This document shows, in pieces, positions 48,025 to 59,982 of a stretch of DNA of 64,000 bases (position 1 is the stretch's first letter; each line of letters starts with the position of its first letter). This stretch comes from Cepaea nemoralis (taxonomy: Eukaryota; Mollusca; Gastropoda; Stylommatophora; Helicidae): positions 1 to 64,000 of the forward strand of contig JACEFZ010005134.1 of the NCBI GenBank assembly GCA_014155875.1, in the 5' to 3' direction. The notes beneath the pieces were generated by a model, which saw nothing but the letters and a program-made list of their open reading frames with translations, ran no database searches and was not told the DNA's origin. The translations under genes and the position numbers were made by a program.

Positions 48025-50137
48025 CTACCACTTGTTTACGCCTGATTTTGTCATCTGAAAACTGACGAGTGAGAATATTGTTCTTAGTTTCAAAGCACCC
48101 TCTACCCTTCTTTGATTGCCTATGTCTGACTTTACTACACCCTTGGAAACATTTGTGAAGAGTATTATCTTTTCTCTGGATTCGTTAAGGCTATGTTTGA
48201 GATCCGTTCTCATCCACTCAGCTGTACTATACTTGTCCTCAGTGTCTACTTCAAGTGCCTCTTCTTGTTCAGCTATACTCTCTAATTTAGATTTTCTTTT
48301 GGTAACTACCTCGTTACTACTTAAACTATGTTTCTGGTCCCAATAAACTACTTCTTCTTCTGTACAATCTTTAACTCCTGGCACATTTCCGATGATCAGA
48401 TCCGCCACTGTTGAGTCTAGAACACACGTTGTCACTCTTCCTGTGACATATGGTGTTTTTACTGTTATCACGACTAATGGGTAAAATTCTACTGTCCCAT
48501 TAAATGTTATGCATCTAATCTTTTTCCATGTGTAATCCGAGGGATCTACCAAACTTTTTCTAATCCCGATTGATGTACATCCAGAATCCCTAATTGTTAA
48601 CGCTGGCCTATCATTAACAAACCCATGATGCAGCTTCAAACTTCTTCCTGCATGCACAGCTGATTCTGCATGAACTGTGTGAAAACACATTAAGACCGGT
48701 TGACCGTCTTTCTCAAAAAGAGGTTTGCATCCACTACAACTCTCATTATTGATAGTCTCAATCACTTGTGCTGCATTCGAGTGCTCCGTTTCCCCCATCG
48801 TACACTCATAGCTGAAATGGTTCTTGTTCATACATTTGAAACAAATAATGTCCTTCCTCCTATTATTTGTTGGCCCATTGGATGATTGTACACTACATTG
48901 TGCTGCCTTGTGTCTTCAGCTCCCGCAATTCCAACATCCAGCATGACTATTTGGACGTCTCTGAAAATTCCCACTTTTGTATGGATAACGTCCTGCTTTG
49001 CTAAAATGGTTGCCACGGAAACCATTATCTTGAGGCTCTTGTTGTTCATACTTCTGTGCTGAATCCACACTTTTTGATCTTGGTCTGATCACTGGATTCT
49101 GGTCCTGTTTTGTATACGCTGCACAGACTATTTCCTCACTCATTTGCCTACCAATAGAACTGTTAGGATGTGCAGTCATATAGTTGTGCCCTAACTGAGA
49201 CATTGTGTCTATGTCCTTTGGTTTACGTTCTTTAAAGAAAGCCACTAAGGTAGTATTGCATGAAGATAATACCTTGTCTCTTAACACTAAATCCACTAAT
49301 CTATTAAAATCTTTCCCTACTTCTACAAGCTCCATCCATTTATTAAATGTGGTCTTTACTGTATTGACAAAATCTGTCAAATCCTGATTTGTCTCTGGCA
49401 CTAATTCTCTAAACTTTGTTCTGTATCCATGCTAAGTTAGTTGGAACTTTGTAAGCAAGCGTTGACGGAGAATAGTATAATTGTTTATTTCTTCCAAAGG
49501 TAAATTAAACATGGTATCTAGGGTCTTACCCGTCAGACACTCGCTCAGTCGCATCGCATATTCTCCTTCTGGAATGCCCAAAGCTTTCGCAGATGCTTGG
49601 AATCTAGACATATAAGCTTCCAGGTTGTCACGGTCCGTAAAGTATGGCAGTATTAATCGTTGTGACGACTGCAAAGGTCTTCTGCCTTCCTCACTTTGAC
49701 CCTTAGATGATAGGTCTAATTTTTTAAGTGCAATTTCAGTTTCCATTTGACACTTGAGCTTCTCTTTCTCAATTTCCACCGCATTTGTTTGTTTTACCTT
49801 TTCAAGTTCTAGTTGCATTAAAGTGACCTGTATCTCTTTCTCTTCCTGTAGCCGCTTAGCTTCAGCTAACTTTTCTTCCTGTAGACGATAGGCTTCAGCT
49901 AACTTTTATTCCTGTAGACGCTTTTGTTGTTCCATTTCTAATTTCACTTGTGTGTGTGTCTCTCTCTCTCTCTCTCTCTCTCTCTTCCTGTAGCGTTTGG
50001 CTTCCCATTCATTATGCCTCTCCTCCCTTTCCCAGTGATGAAACTCTTTCAATTTTGCTTCTGCAAACTCCTGTAAATCTTTTCACTTCAGGCCTAACCG
50101 TTCCCCTGCTTCAATATATTCCATTAAAGTAGGCATC
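48025..50137 (-). pseudogene. Gypsy gag-protease polyprotein
   Basis: The start Met is near 50137 (MPTLMEYIEAGERLGLK), followed by a stop, a Glu/Arg-rich coiled coil with (QEEKLAEA)-type repeats and a CT-microsatellite insert (49963-49985). The capsid-like part (49432-49818) has LPYFTDRDNLEAYMSRFQ. A frameshift leads to FNKWMELVEVGKDFNRL. Two CCHC knuckles follow near 48810-48935, the first with a TGA inside, the second intact (CFKCMNKNHFSYEC). The aspartic protease has IRDSGCTSIGIRKSLV (catalytic DSG, about 48578-48595) and ADLIIGNVPGVKD. It would form the particle and process the polyprotein. Inactive as it stands. Confidence 0.88.
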
Positions 50138-50326
50138 TTGTAATTATGGACACTTAGCTTTCCGTTAGTCAACTATAATATAAAGACACTGCTTCTAGTC
50201 TTTGTGTACCTTTCCTAAGTACACCACCACTCACTGTGTACGTAAATTCGTAGTACTAATAATATCACTCTGTACTCACCCAGTCACTAATCAAGCACTA
50301 GGTAGTCAGTGGGTATTTGCCTATAC

Positions 50327-50328
50327 TC

Positions 50329-50408
<80 letters not shown>

Positions 50409-51399
50409 GAGTGTATGTGGCTTTGTTTGTGGTCAGCTATGTATTGGATGCGTTCGATAACGGTACATCCGATTGAGATGAAATTTTCTACACGTCTTCC
50501 TTTCATTCCTGTGCAACCGACTATAATAGTTTCTTAGTGTAAAATCTTCTACTTATTTAATAACATTTACTTTTTCATTTTTCATTATATAATTTCTATA
50601 TAGCAGGGGGACTTCACTCTAGAAAAGTTATTTCAAGGGGCATAACTTTTAATAACATTTCTATATACTTTATAGTCATATTGTTGGACTTACTTGCACT
50701 ATTGTTAAACTCTTTGTCTATAGTTATTTTCAGGCATATAAGTTATAATAAATAATGATATAATCTTTAAGGCATTTTCAAAGTTTTCATAAAAATAATG
50801 CATAATGCATAACATTGTAACCCATCTTTTTCTGCTTAAAGAACTTATCAACTGTCATGTCGGTGATTAAAAACAGTTTTCATTAAAAATGTGTGGAAGG
50901 ACATTCTTTTAAGTTACTGTGCGCCAGGAGCTGGGCGAAACCACGCCGGGTCAGATAGATAGACAGACAGACAGATAGTCGGGAACGGAAGCTTATTTGA
51001 CTACGTATATGAATTAAATGAGATGCTCCCCACCAGGGACTGGGTGAAGCCGGGCCGGGACAGACAGACAGACAGATAGACAGACAAACAGATAGTCGGG
51101 AACGGGAGAGCTTATATGACTACGTATATGAATTAAATGAGATGCTCCCCACCAGGGACTGGGTGAAGCCGGGCCAGGTCAGACAGACAGACAGACAGAT
51201 AGACAGACAGACAGATAGTCGGGAACGGGAGAGCTTATATGACTACTTATATGAATTAAATGAGATGCTCCCCACCAGGGACTGGGTGAAGCCGGGCCGG
51301 GTCAGCCAGACAGACAGACAGACAGACAAACAAGCAGACAGACAGACTGATAGATAGATAGATCCCCTCCAGGGCCTGGGCGAAGCCGGGCCGGGTCAG

Positions 51400-51403
<4 letters not shown>
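50327..51403 (+). mobile_element. Non-autonomous Helitron with self-amplified 3' end
   Basis: The left part has a TA run, then taaaacagagtgtatgtgg and catccgattgagatgaaatt, matching the well-known 5' region of many animal Helitrons. The right end is ggtcagCTAA followed by T (51400-51404), the CTRR|T ending, with a GC hairpin ggcctgg / ccgggcc about 8 bases inside. Five copies of the 3' terminal unit (ends near 50955, 51062, 51182, 51305 and 51399) are separated by GACA repeats. No Rep/helicase ORF. It sits in the gypsy leader between primer site and gag. The exact 5' base is uncertain because of the TA run. Confidence 0.78.
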
Positions 51404-51482
<79 letters not shown>

Positions 51483-51516
51483 CAACTAGTTTAATAAAGT
51501 CTCTGGAAATATTGTT

Positions 51517-51607
<91 letters not shown>

Positions 51608-51741
51608 CAAACGAATGAATGGTAACAATAAGTGATGTCTATAAACGCTAGACGCACAAGCTGAGTACACAGAGACGGTGATCACAAAGAAATAAACCAC
51701 AGTAACATCCACAAGCTTGTGTGAGACGACCACAGTGCGTG

Positions 51742-51820
<79 letters not shown>
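51404..51820. repeat. Three (TA)n microsatellites
   Basis: Pure TA runs at about 51403-51480, 51525-51600 and 51743-51820, separated by short unique stretches inside the gypsy leader. Tyr/Ile open frames here are spurious. The Helitron's right end joins the first run. Confidence 0.95.
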
Positions 51821-51826
<6 letters not shown>

Positions 51827-53540
51827 CAGAGACGACTAGACAGTAGATATGACGAAAGATCCCAATAATACCTGTATCCAAAGAACCAAATATCATATGT
51901 AAATATAATGACAAGAAGAAAGAGAGAAAACATGTAACATCAATAATATACACAGATCTGACGTTAGACACAAAAGGGCACGGTATATTAATCCAAGACC
52001 AACACTGCGTCATTGCAGAACAAAAGAATTTCGATTTACTTCCCAGAAAATATATGATGCACCTAAGAAATATCCTTTTGCCCTGTCTCACGACCTCCGC
52101 GAAACAACACTAAATCTCCTACTCCTGACAAACACTGGACCACATACAAATAATTGCTTAACACCCGAAAACAATATATAAGACGATGAGAGCAAACAAC
52201 ATGTCCAAATGGCTGGCCGACAATAATGTGCTTATTAACCAGTCGCAAAAGTTCTTAGTTTATTTTTAATAGTTTTCCACAATATGCTGGAAATGTCTGT
52301 TGGTTAATGTTCCGAAATGTGTACTACGCTAGAATCCAACAGCAAAATGTTCTTTTGATATGTTGTTACTTTCCGTGGACGTGGTGACAACAAAGTAATA
52401 ATCCAAACGTCTTGTCTCAACACAGTTTGTAACGTCTTTGTACCTTGGTTGCGGAGATGGCCACTTTTTGTATCATATATGTTATGGATTCACGTTTAAC
52501 GACAAGGTCCAACAAAAAAAAAAGGCAGCCAACGCCCAGCGCTTTAACTCTGTATAGTACGTCCTTTTTGTAACTGTATGCGACCTCGCTTGCGGTGATG
52601 ACACATAATCGTTCGTTGTAAAATTGTTTGCTCATGACAGTGTAATGGTAACAGAGGGATTCAAACAACGACGAAACATCAATCCTGTTTTCAGTTCAAA
52701 ACCGCTTGTTTTGTTCATCACCCGCGATCCCTTTCACGGTCAAATGAGTCATCTTACCACAACAGGCCGTGGAAATTTCCTGAGTAACTTCACTCCATAC
52801 ACAACCCCGCCTCACAATGTCAACTCAATTTCTCTTTATCACCAATAATACGCACTGACTCTGGCTGTGGTAGAGGTACTGTTACTAACCCCGTGGGTCA
52901 CCCTCCGGCAAACCCGCAACTGCCAATTCTGTCTGTTTTACAATTCCATGTAAATTTCCCATTCCCGAGAGTTTTCTTTCCTCAGTCTTTACCTGTACTG
53001 TCCACTGGCGCCCCGTCTCTTAACCTATAAACACATGCGCCTGTCCTCTCAACACGACAGTTTTGTTTGTGGCGCTGTTTGTGACTAGTGACCAACCCGT
53101 CACCGTACACTCTCCCGGTTGATCTATGGCGTGTCTTTTTCACGCCTCGTCTGTTTACGAGTGCTGACTGTCCAGTATCACATTTACCTGTAGTGAACTT
53201 CTCGCGAACTGTCTGCTATCCACTCTTGTCTTGTCAAACACACGCACGCTGTGCTCACCACACTCTGGACTAAACCCCGGTTTTTCGTTAACTGCTGCTA
53301 GCTTGGGTTTTCACTCCCATCTGTCGTGTTAATTATTTGGCGCACACACAAAAGCGTTCCCATTAATCTCTTGAAGCAACAATATCTAAATTGTCACGGG
53401 TGTCTTTGTTTGTTTGATCGAACATAGTCACCAGATAATAACTCCTCTATAAGTGACGAGCCCACAAATATCTCAGAATGACAACCCTGTCTATATTGCA
53501 CAGTGTTCATTGATCGAATGTAGCCGTCAGAAAATCTTTA
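51821..53540 (-). other. Gypsy leader, nothing recognised
   Basis: About 1.7 kb between the TA runs and the primer site, without motif or long frame. At 53430-53480 and 53520-53570 a block of roughly 90 bp containing (c/g)acgag(c)ccca...atatctca is duplicated, reaching into the primer site. Confidence 0.5.
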
Positions 53541-53558
53541 CTAAGCGACGAGCTCCCA
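53541..53558 (-). promoter_or_regulatory. Gypsy primer-binding site, tRNA-Pro type
   Basis: The minus strand reads TGGGAGCTCGTCGCTTAG four bases after the 5' LTR. Its first 12 bases differ from the known tRNA-Pro primer site TGGGGGCTCGTC at one position. Confidence 0.6.
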
Positions 53559-53562
53559 GATA

Positions 53563-54293
53563 TCTCACGATGTTATTAATGATAATCGCGTGAGATGGTC
53601 GTTGTCTAGGTTACAATGCTCCTTGTGTGTCCCTATGGAGTGTAAGTTGAGCTAGCCACCTGTCTCACAATATAACTCACTTCCGCAGTACACATCCGCC
53701 AGTCAGTGAACAAGATTGAGTTGGCGCACATAATCTTTTAATGCAGAAGAAACACGGACACACGTAACATATTTCCATATCTAGAAAACAATAGAATCCA
53801 CAGAATATATATATCCTCCTCACAACTTAATACGTACACATCACTGCCTTCTCAAGGCCTTATTAATCTCCAATTTACAAGACAGTTATCCAGCTACTAT
53901 CCACGGCTGGACCTCACACAATACAACCCACACACTGGGTCTAGGCCTTCACTAACTATCCAACCCCCTTTGGGTTAGTCCTCCATTCAAAACTTTGAGA
54001 ACACAGGACGGAAATCTCTAATTAACTCCGCTCCTCTCCTTAGACCACCGTCTACCCCCGGAGTCTAAAACCTCAACTGTCTAAAACGATCCGACCCTCA
54101 GTCGGTCTCCGCTTCAACTGTCCCTTTCAAGTCTCCTGACTTCACACCAAACTAAACTGTCTCTCACCCCATCCACCCTGGGGGGGGGGGGGGTCTGCAC
54201 TCACCCTCACCATTTATTCTCAGGGCTGGTTGTTTTTTCTCATAGCCCCGCTATAAGGTCACTCACCTCAATGTCAAGACCAGGCATATGTCA
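53563..54293 (-). repeat. Gypsy 5' LTR
   Basis: Partner of 46569-47295, with the same ends. It contains a G run (54181-54193) that is only a few bases long in the other copy. Confidence 0.9.
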
Positions 54294-54343
54294 CTAATCT
54301 TTCCAATACTTCAGTATTTGTGATTTTGTCATACCACTTAGTA

Positions 54344-54995
54344 TGAACCTAAGGCCTATCCACGCCAATAAGGAAGCGCTAGACTCGAGTTTCGCCCTCA
54401 TTTGAGCTCGTCAGTAGTGCACATCCCTGACCGGATCTGGAAACAGTCCCGGATCACGCGTGTGAAGCGGGTGTGTAACCACGCGGCACACACTGGACAC
54501 ACCAAATTATCACAACAGAATACCACAACGCTACCCATCGTAGGTTATGCTCAAGATTGCCCAATCGCCGCGACCGACGTCCGTCAATCGATGGGACCTG
54601 AACGATCAGGACTTCTCACTGGCAAGGAACACCAGGCCTCCTAAAATCCAGTGAGCAACAATCAAATTGATTATGTGGTTGTTTCGGGATTTGAAATTTA
54701 AATAATGAGCACAACCTACGATGGGTAGCGTTGTGGTATTCTGTTGTGATAATTTGGTGTGTCCAGTGCGTGCCGCGTGGTTACACACCCGCTTCACACG
54801 CGTGATCCGGGACTGTTTCCGGATCCGGTCAGGGATGTGCACTACTGACGAGCTCAAATGAGGGCGAAACTCGAGTCTAGTGCTTCCATATTGGCGTGGA
54901 TAGGCCTTAGGTTCATACCAGAATGCGATCAGCGTTGCCAGTAGTGGGTTGTGCTCAATATTTAAATTTCAAATCCCGAAACAACCACATAATCA
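54344..54995. mobile_element. 652-bp foldback insertion built from SINE-like unit S3
   Basis: Inserted in LINE F1 with a perfect 13-bp target duplication, ataccacttagta at 54331-54343 and 54996-55008. Arms 54344-54553 and 54706-54915 are inverted copies of about 210 bp, nearly identical. The 152-bp spacer and the 80-bp right extension are further parts of the same repeat unit seen at 59983-60480. Each arm carries the tRNA-like segment. The long target duplication points to LINE-type insertion rather than a cut-and-paste transposon. Confidence 0.88.
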
Positions 54996-55008
54996 ATACC
55001 ACTTAGTA

Positions 55009-56128
55009 CCAAGTAATCTTCGCAGACACCGCATATGAAAGCTGATTAAACGTTTCTCTTGGTGTGAGTAAGTTGTCCAGGTTTCACTGCCATAAAGTAG
55101 AGTACTATGTACACAGGCTTGATAGACAAGGACTTTTGTTTTGATAGTAAGCTTCCTGTTTTCCCAGAATCTTTTTCTTAACTTGTTCATTGTTGTTGCT
55201 GCCTTATCAATGTTGATGTTGATTTCCTGATCCTGGGATAATTTTCTATTTACCTCAGTTTCTAGATATGTAAAGTGGTCTACTATCTCTGGTTCGGAGT
55301 CATAAATAAGGATGGATGGCACCCCATATGCACCCTGTGACATAATCTGTGTCTTCTTTTTGCTAATTGTTAAACTAAATTCAGAGCAAGCATTGGCGAA
55401 TACAAATAGTACACGTTGTAATTCTTCCTCAGAGTGGGTCGTAATTGCAGCATAATCTGCATTTTTCTTGCATTTGTCGCACATGAGAATATCATAGCAA
55501 TGGTAAACCTGTTCTGTCGGAAGCCACACTGTGATTCGAGGTAGATTTGATCTCCTAGGACTTGAAGTCTGCGCAGAACAATTCTGGCGAATACTTTCCC
55601 AACAATACACAGAAGTGAGATACCACTATAGTTGTTACAGTAGCTCCGATCGCTCTTGTTCTTGTACAGTGTTATGATGCTTGAATCTTTGAAATCCTGT
55701 GGGACTTGTCCTTCTCGCCAGCAAAGCTCTATTAGCTGGTGGATCTGTAGAGTGAGTGTGTCTTGCCCACTCCTGATAACCTCTATTGGAATCCCATCGT
55801 TACCTGGGGTCTTGCCTGATGCAAGATCATTTATAGCACATTTATCTTCTGTTATAGTGGGAAGTGTGTCTAGGTGGTCAATAGTTGGTACGGCCTTTAC
55901 GGCGTTGAGGGCATCATCCGCTAGTTTGATCTCATTAGAGTCAAACTCCAAATATTGTTCTACCCATCTATCCATCTGCTGTTGCTTATTAGTGATGATT
56001 TCTCCAGTCAAGATTTTCAATGGTGTACTTCTTTTGATCATTGGACCAGAGGCTTTCTTTATCCCGTCACACATGCTTCTGATGTTTCCCTTATAACTTG
56101 CAATTTGAATGGACTCACATAACTTCAT
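55009..56128 (-). pseudogene. LINE F1 reverse transcriptase with catalytic region deleted
   Basis: RT start: QVPQDFKDSSIITLYKNKSD, CNNYSGISLLCIVGKVFARI and CGFRQNRFTIAMIFS. About 200 residues, including the two catalytic Asp blocks, are then missing, and the next residues are ADYAAITTHSEEELQ, just after the usual FADD box. The thumb follows: PSILIYDSEPEIVDHFTYLE, LLYGSETWTTYSHQEKRL, and MRCLRRLLGTKWY at the foldback site. The copy cannot make active RT. Confidence 0.88.
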
Positions 56129-56129
56129 C

Positions 56130-57285
56130 CAATAGTCATTTGCACACTGCCGGCAGCCTTTTTCACATCCTTCCTAGCTTGCTTCAACTCACTAAGAGTG
56201 TTACGCGTTGTTCTTTCCTTGTTTCTTATGAGAGCTATCTTCTTTTTATCAATCAAGGGCTGCAGTATCTGGCTGTTTGCCGCAAACCAGTCCTGCCTCT
56301 TATGATCCACAGTGCCGTAAACCCCAACCGCTGTTTTATAAAGATTTTCCCTAAGTTTACCCCACTTTTCACTTGCTGTACAATTTTCTGATGTATCAGT
56401 GAAAGCGTCTTCAAATTGCTGCTGGACGTCAAAGCACTTGTCTGGATCGTGGGTGTTAATAATATTAATCCTGGGGCTAGATTTGTGTTTATCTGTGTAC
56501 ATTCTCTTTTGTCTCAGTCTAACTCTTGCAACAACCAAATAATGATCCGCTCCACAGTCTGTACAGTGGTAACTTCGAGTTAATGTTGTTAGGTTCAGAT
56601 GTTGTCTCCGTGTGATGATGAAGTCCAGCTGATGCCAATGGCCGGATCTTGGATGTTTCCATGTGACCTTATGCGGCTCTTTTGTTTTAAAAAAGTAGTT
56701 TGTAATACATAGATCATTTCGGATGCAATGCTCCAGCAGCCTTTGCCCATTTTCATTCATGCGACCGATGTTGCATTTTCCAAGGCACACTGGCCATGAA
56801 CTCGAGTCCTTGTCCACACGAGCATTGAAATCACCAAGCATATAAATGTAGTCGGATATTAGAACTACCTTGATCATAAAGTCTAACCCCTCATAGAACG
56901 AATCCTTCATATCATCAGGGTAAGTGATTATCAGTGCATATGCAGTGATAATGTTGGCAAAACCACAAGAGGTTGACAAAGCGCAGAGATAATAGTCCTT
57001 CTTACCTCCATCTGGCATTTCAATCATTCCCAGTAGCGAATTCTTCACTGCAAAGCCCACACCATGTTGCCTTTTTTCTGCCTGCTCTCTACCCTTCGAC
57101 AAAAATGTGTAATTGTTTTCCCTGTGTGACCCTTCCTCAGCGAGGCGAGTCTCCTGCAGTCCAGCAATATTACCCCAAGCACCCACTGAAGCAGGCAGGC
57201 TGTGGCGGATCAGCACCCAATTTGCCGGATGCTGCCCAGCTTGAGGCGGTCGGTAGCTGATCAGTGACACATGTAGGTGTCTCAC
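56130..57285 (-). pseudogene. LINE F1 endonuclease and linker
   Basis: Open for 386 codons. The domain begins at AGLQETRLAEEGSHRENNYT. The N-terminal WNVRT block is missing by a deletion relative to F2. It continues with HGVGFAVKNSLLG, YMLGDFNARVDKD (catalytic block), HKVTWKHPRSGHWHQLDF and DCGADHYLV. The linker ends LKQARKDVKKAAGS. The unusual N-terminus before LQETR comes from leader sequence read through the deletion. Confidence 0.88.
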
Positions 57286-57289
57286 ATCG

Positions 57290-57810
57290 TCAGAGGCAAC
57301 GCGTGGCGCCCCATGTCTACACCAATTGACAAGGACTTATAACCCGTAACTGCTACCTCTCTCTTTGATTCCGATACCGGTTAAGACCAGTTATACCTCT
57401 CCATAGCACAAACCCTAAGCTAAAATATAGAGACCATGTGTTGCTCATGCAGCATGATCCCTCTTTCAGCCTGTCCAGTTAACTAAAGGGGAAAGATAAC
57501 AGCAATACGTCTGGAACAAAACAAGTTGCAGAAGATGCCGGATCTGCAAAACAATGCTCTAACTATCCGCCTGTCGTTGCTTCGATCTAGACCAGCTGCC
57601 AACCAAGGCTTAGGGCTTGGTCTGCCCTGCCATGACGTTTTGTCTTTAGGTTGCATTTCCTCGCACCAGTTGCGCTCTTCCGCCCGAAACCGTTGGCACA
57701 ATGTGGTGTGTCGGGTTTGGTAAGCGCCGCCCAACATTCGGCGCTAACAGATGGCTGGTAGTATCGTCTGCTGTCATTACGGTAGTTCAGTCATATCTGG
57801 CTAAGAATAT
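57290..57810 (-). other. LINE F1 leader with a small shared open frame
   Basis: Non-coding leader shared with F2 (61040-61640). Both copies keep a short frame containing GGAYQTRH(T/P)TLCQ, then MQPK and SWQGR. Many differences between the copies change residues, so selection on a protein is not evident. Confidence 0.55.
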
Positions 57811-57941
57811 TTCAATACTCAGATAACACAACCTGCATGAAGGCTTAAGGTCACACATCTTTTCTAGGTCCCTGGTCTGGGGCAAACCTTGAAGAAGGCG
57901 ACTGTCCAATCCGATGTTTTCAGTTATTTTGATGCATTTGA

Positions 57942-57942
<1 letters not shown>

Positions 57943-58024
<82 letters not shown>
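57943..58024. repeat. (TA)n microsatellite
   Basis: A TA run leading straight into the ATC triplets that end LINE B2 copy b. Confidence 0.95.
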
Positions 58025-58026
<2 letters not shown>

Positions 58027-58530
58027 TCATCATCATGTGCTATTGCCGATAAGCGTGGGCGGTAATGTTTCGCCATTCACACGATTACCATTGTCTTTAA
58101 TCAGCTCTGGGTTCTTGTCTCGACCATACCACGTGGCCAAGCCATCCAGATATTTACTTCCCTGCCTTCCGCGGGTTCTTTTCTTCTCAAGCTTGCCAGT
58201 AATCACCAAGTTCTCTAGTTTATTTCTTCTCATAACGTGCCCAAAAAGTCTTGACTGTTTACATCTTATTTCTGTAATCATTACGGCTTTACTTTTTCTT
58301 GTAGGACTTACTCATTCGTTTTTCAGTCTGTCTATGGTATTCTCTGCAGTTTTCTTAGAAATCGCATTTCCGCTGCCATTATATATTTTTCAGCTTGTCT
58401 GGTCATTTTCTACGTTTCACTTCAATTCAAAAGTATAGGTTCTAAGTAACACTTCAGCACTCTTTTTATCATTGAAATTGGCATATTTTTTATTGGTTGA
58501 TGTGTTTTCCATCTTGCAAAAGGCTGCTTT
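58025..58530 (-). mobile_element. 5'-truncated LINE B2, copy b
   Basis: Minus strand: RCKQSRLFGHVMRRNKLENL, TRGRQGSKYLDGLATWYGRD, preceded by decayed sequence. The 3' tail is ATG triplets next to the TA run. Same subfamily as 33535-34125. Confidence 0.8.
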
Positions 58531-58543
58531 TGTCATAGCTGTG

Positions 58544-58590
<47 letters not shown>

Positions 58591-58994
58591 GTGTGTGTGT
58601 GTGTGTGCCGGGAGGTGTAAATTCTCATCTTATGGAGACTTCTTTGTAGTAGCTTTGATGTGATGACCAGTCTTTACTCCCTGGCTGAACTTGAGGTGAA
58701 TCGTATCCACGTCAACATACAAAAAGGGAGATCCTCGAGCAACAAAAACTCATGTGCTCCAATCAATCTAGACCAGTATCATTCTACACGATATGACATG
58801 TACACTTTAGGTTTTCAGTTCTTTTTGGGGCAGACCAATATCTTAAGCCTGTCCAACAGGATATCTTCTCTGCCAGACTTGACCGGTTTGATTATAGAGT
58901 AAATTAACACTTAACTATTCTTTGGATTCAGCATCAGTTCCAGAACCGATCTATAGAGTTGAGAGTATAACACAGGAATATGGCAGAGCTTACA
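58531..58994. repeat. (GT)n microsatellite followed by a dispersed repeat
   Basis: GT run 58542-58607, then a block (to about 58800) containing cttatggagacttc, gtagtagctttgatgtgat, actccctggctgaacttga and cgtcaacatacaaaaa. The same block follows a CT/GT run at 59757-59890. Function unknown; possibly a SINE or element end. Confidence 0.7.
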
Positions 58995-59290
58995 CTTCAG
59001 CACTCTTTTTCTCGTTGAAATTGGCTATTGGTTAATATGTTTTCCATCTTGCAAAAGGCTACTTTTGCCATTGCGATTCTTGTTCTAATCTCTTCAAGGC
59101 ACCTCATATCAGATGTTATGACTTCCTAGATAGTTGTATCGATTCACTTGTTTAAGAATATTCCCATTTACTCGTACATCACATTATGGTATTTCTTTAT
59201 TCCTAGTGACGACCATAATCTGTGTCTTCTTACAATTTAATTCTAATCCCAGTTGTTCACTGTGTATAATAACCGTATCTACTGTATCAG
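58995..59290 (-). mobile_element. LINE B2 fragment, copy c
   Basis: Overlaps the 5' end of copy b: cttcagcactctttt and tttccatcttgcaaaaggct occur at both 58461 and 58997. It extends further into the RT (QLGLELNCKKTQIMVV, minus strand). Since the two overlap by about 80 bp, they are separate copies or a local duplication, not a single split copy. Confidence 0.7.
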
Positions 59291-59700
59291 GATAGGTGTG
59301 AGATCCCCATTCCCTGGAGTTATAATCGATGTTACTGTGCTATAAATTATGTCTATTTCTATGCTGGTGTCACCGCACGACAACAGACCACGGACGTAAG
59401 ACTACAGACTAAGGTTACTATCTACAACAGACACCTAACTTAACAATACTAACAACTCAACGTTGAGGAAGAAGAACATGGGCATCTTTACTAGAGATGT
59501 TTGTAATAACAGTAAAAAATATAAAACGGTTATGTCTTCATGATGAACATAGTCCTGTTGGCAATATCATAACCAAGTCTCGGGGGAGTTGTACAGTCAA
59601 TGTGGTAGCACAAATGTGGGTCGATTGAGACGATAATACCAGATGGTTGTTCACACATCACCGTGGCATTAGACCGGAGTCATGAGGGTCAAGTATCTTC
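59291..59700. other. No gene recognised
   Basis: No supported feature. Confidence 0.4.
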
Positions 59701-59703
59701 TCC

Positions 59704-59707
<4 letters not shown>

Positions 59708-59755
<48 letters not shown>

Positions 59756-59960
59756 TTACCGGGCGGTGTGTCTTCTCATTTTATGGAGACTTCCTTGTAG
59801 TAGCTTTGATGTGATAATCAGTCTTCACTCCCTGGCTGAACTTGATGTGAATCATACCCTCGTCAACATACAAAAACGGGGTCATGGTACAATAACAACT
59901 CATATGTACCAATCCATCTAGTTTAGTATAATTCTACCTTATATAACATATTCGCTTGCT
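59708..59960. repeat. (CT)n(GT)n and second copy of the dispersed repeat
   Basis: CT then GT microsatellite 59708-59754, followed by the block described at 58610-58800, about 85% alike by eye. Confidence 0.75.
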
Positions 59961-59982
59961 GATTCTCTATTGGGTCTTTCAG

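Larger units (their letters stand above)
46569..54293 (-). mobile_element. Ty3/gypsy-type LTR retrotransposon lacking RT
   Basis: 7.7 kb bounded by LTRs of about 730 bp and a 5-bp target duplication, ctaat at 46564-46568 and 54294-54298, normal for gypsy elements. On the minus strand: 5' LTR, tRNA-Pro-like primer site, long leader with a Helitron, gag-protease, a scrap of integrase, purine tract and 3' LTR. RT and RNase H are gone, so it is non-autonomous. It interrupts LINE F1. Confidence 0.92.
46125..57810 (-). mobile_element. RTE-like LINE F1 split by a gypsy element and a foldback element
   Basis: Pieces: leader and endonuclease plus RT, 55009-57810; a 50-bp segment 54294-54343; and the C-terminus, 46125-46568. 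Taking out both inserts gives a continuous frame: LRRLLGTKWYDKITNTEVLE, then RLGFVTVYSMCILRRLRWIG. Total element length about 3.3 kb. Related copies are F2 (60481-61640) and, more distantly, LINE D. Confidence 0.9.

Noticed and set aside
51142..51357. Conserved peptide LYDYLYELNEMLPTR as a gene product
   Set aside because: The frame persists because the Helitron end unit is tandemly copied. There is no independent sign of selection or expression signals.
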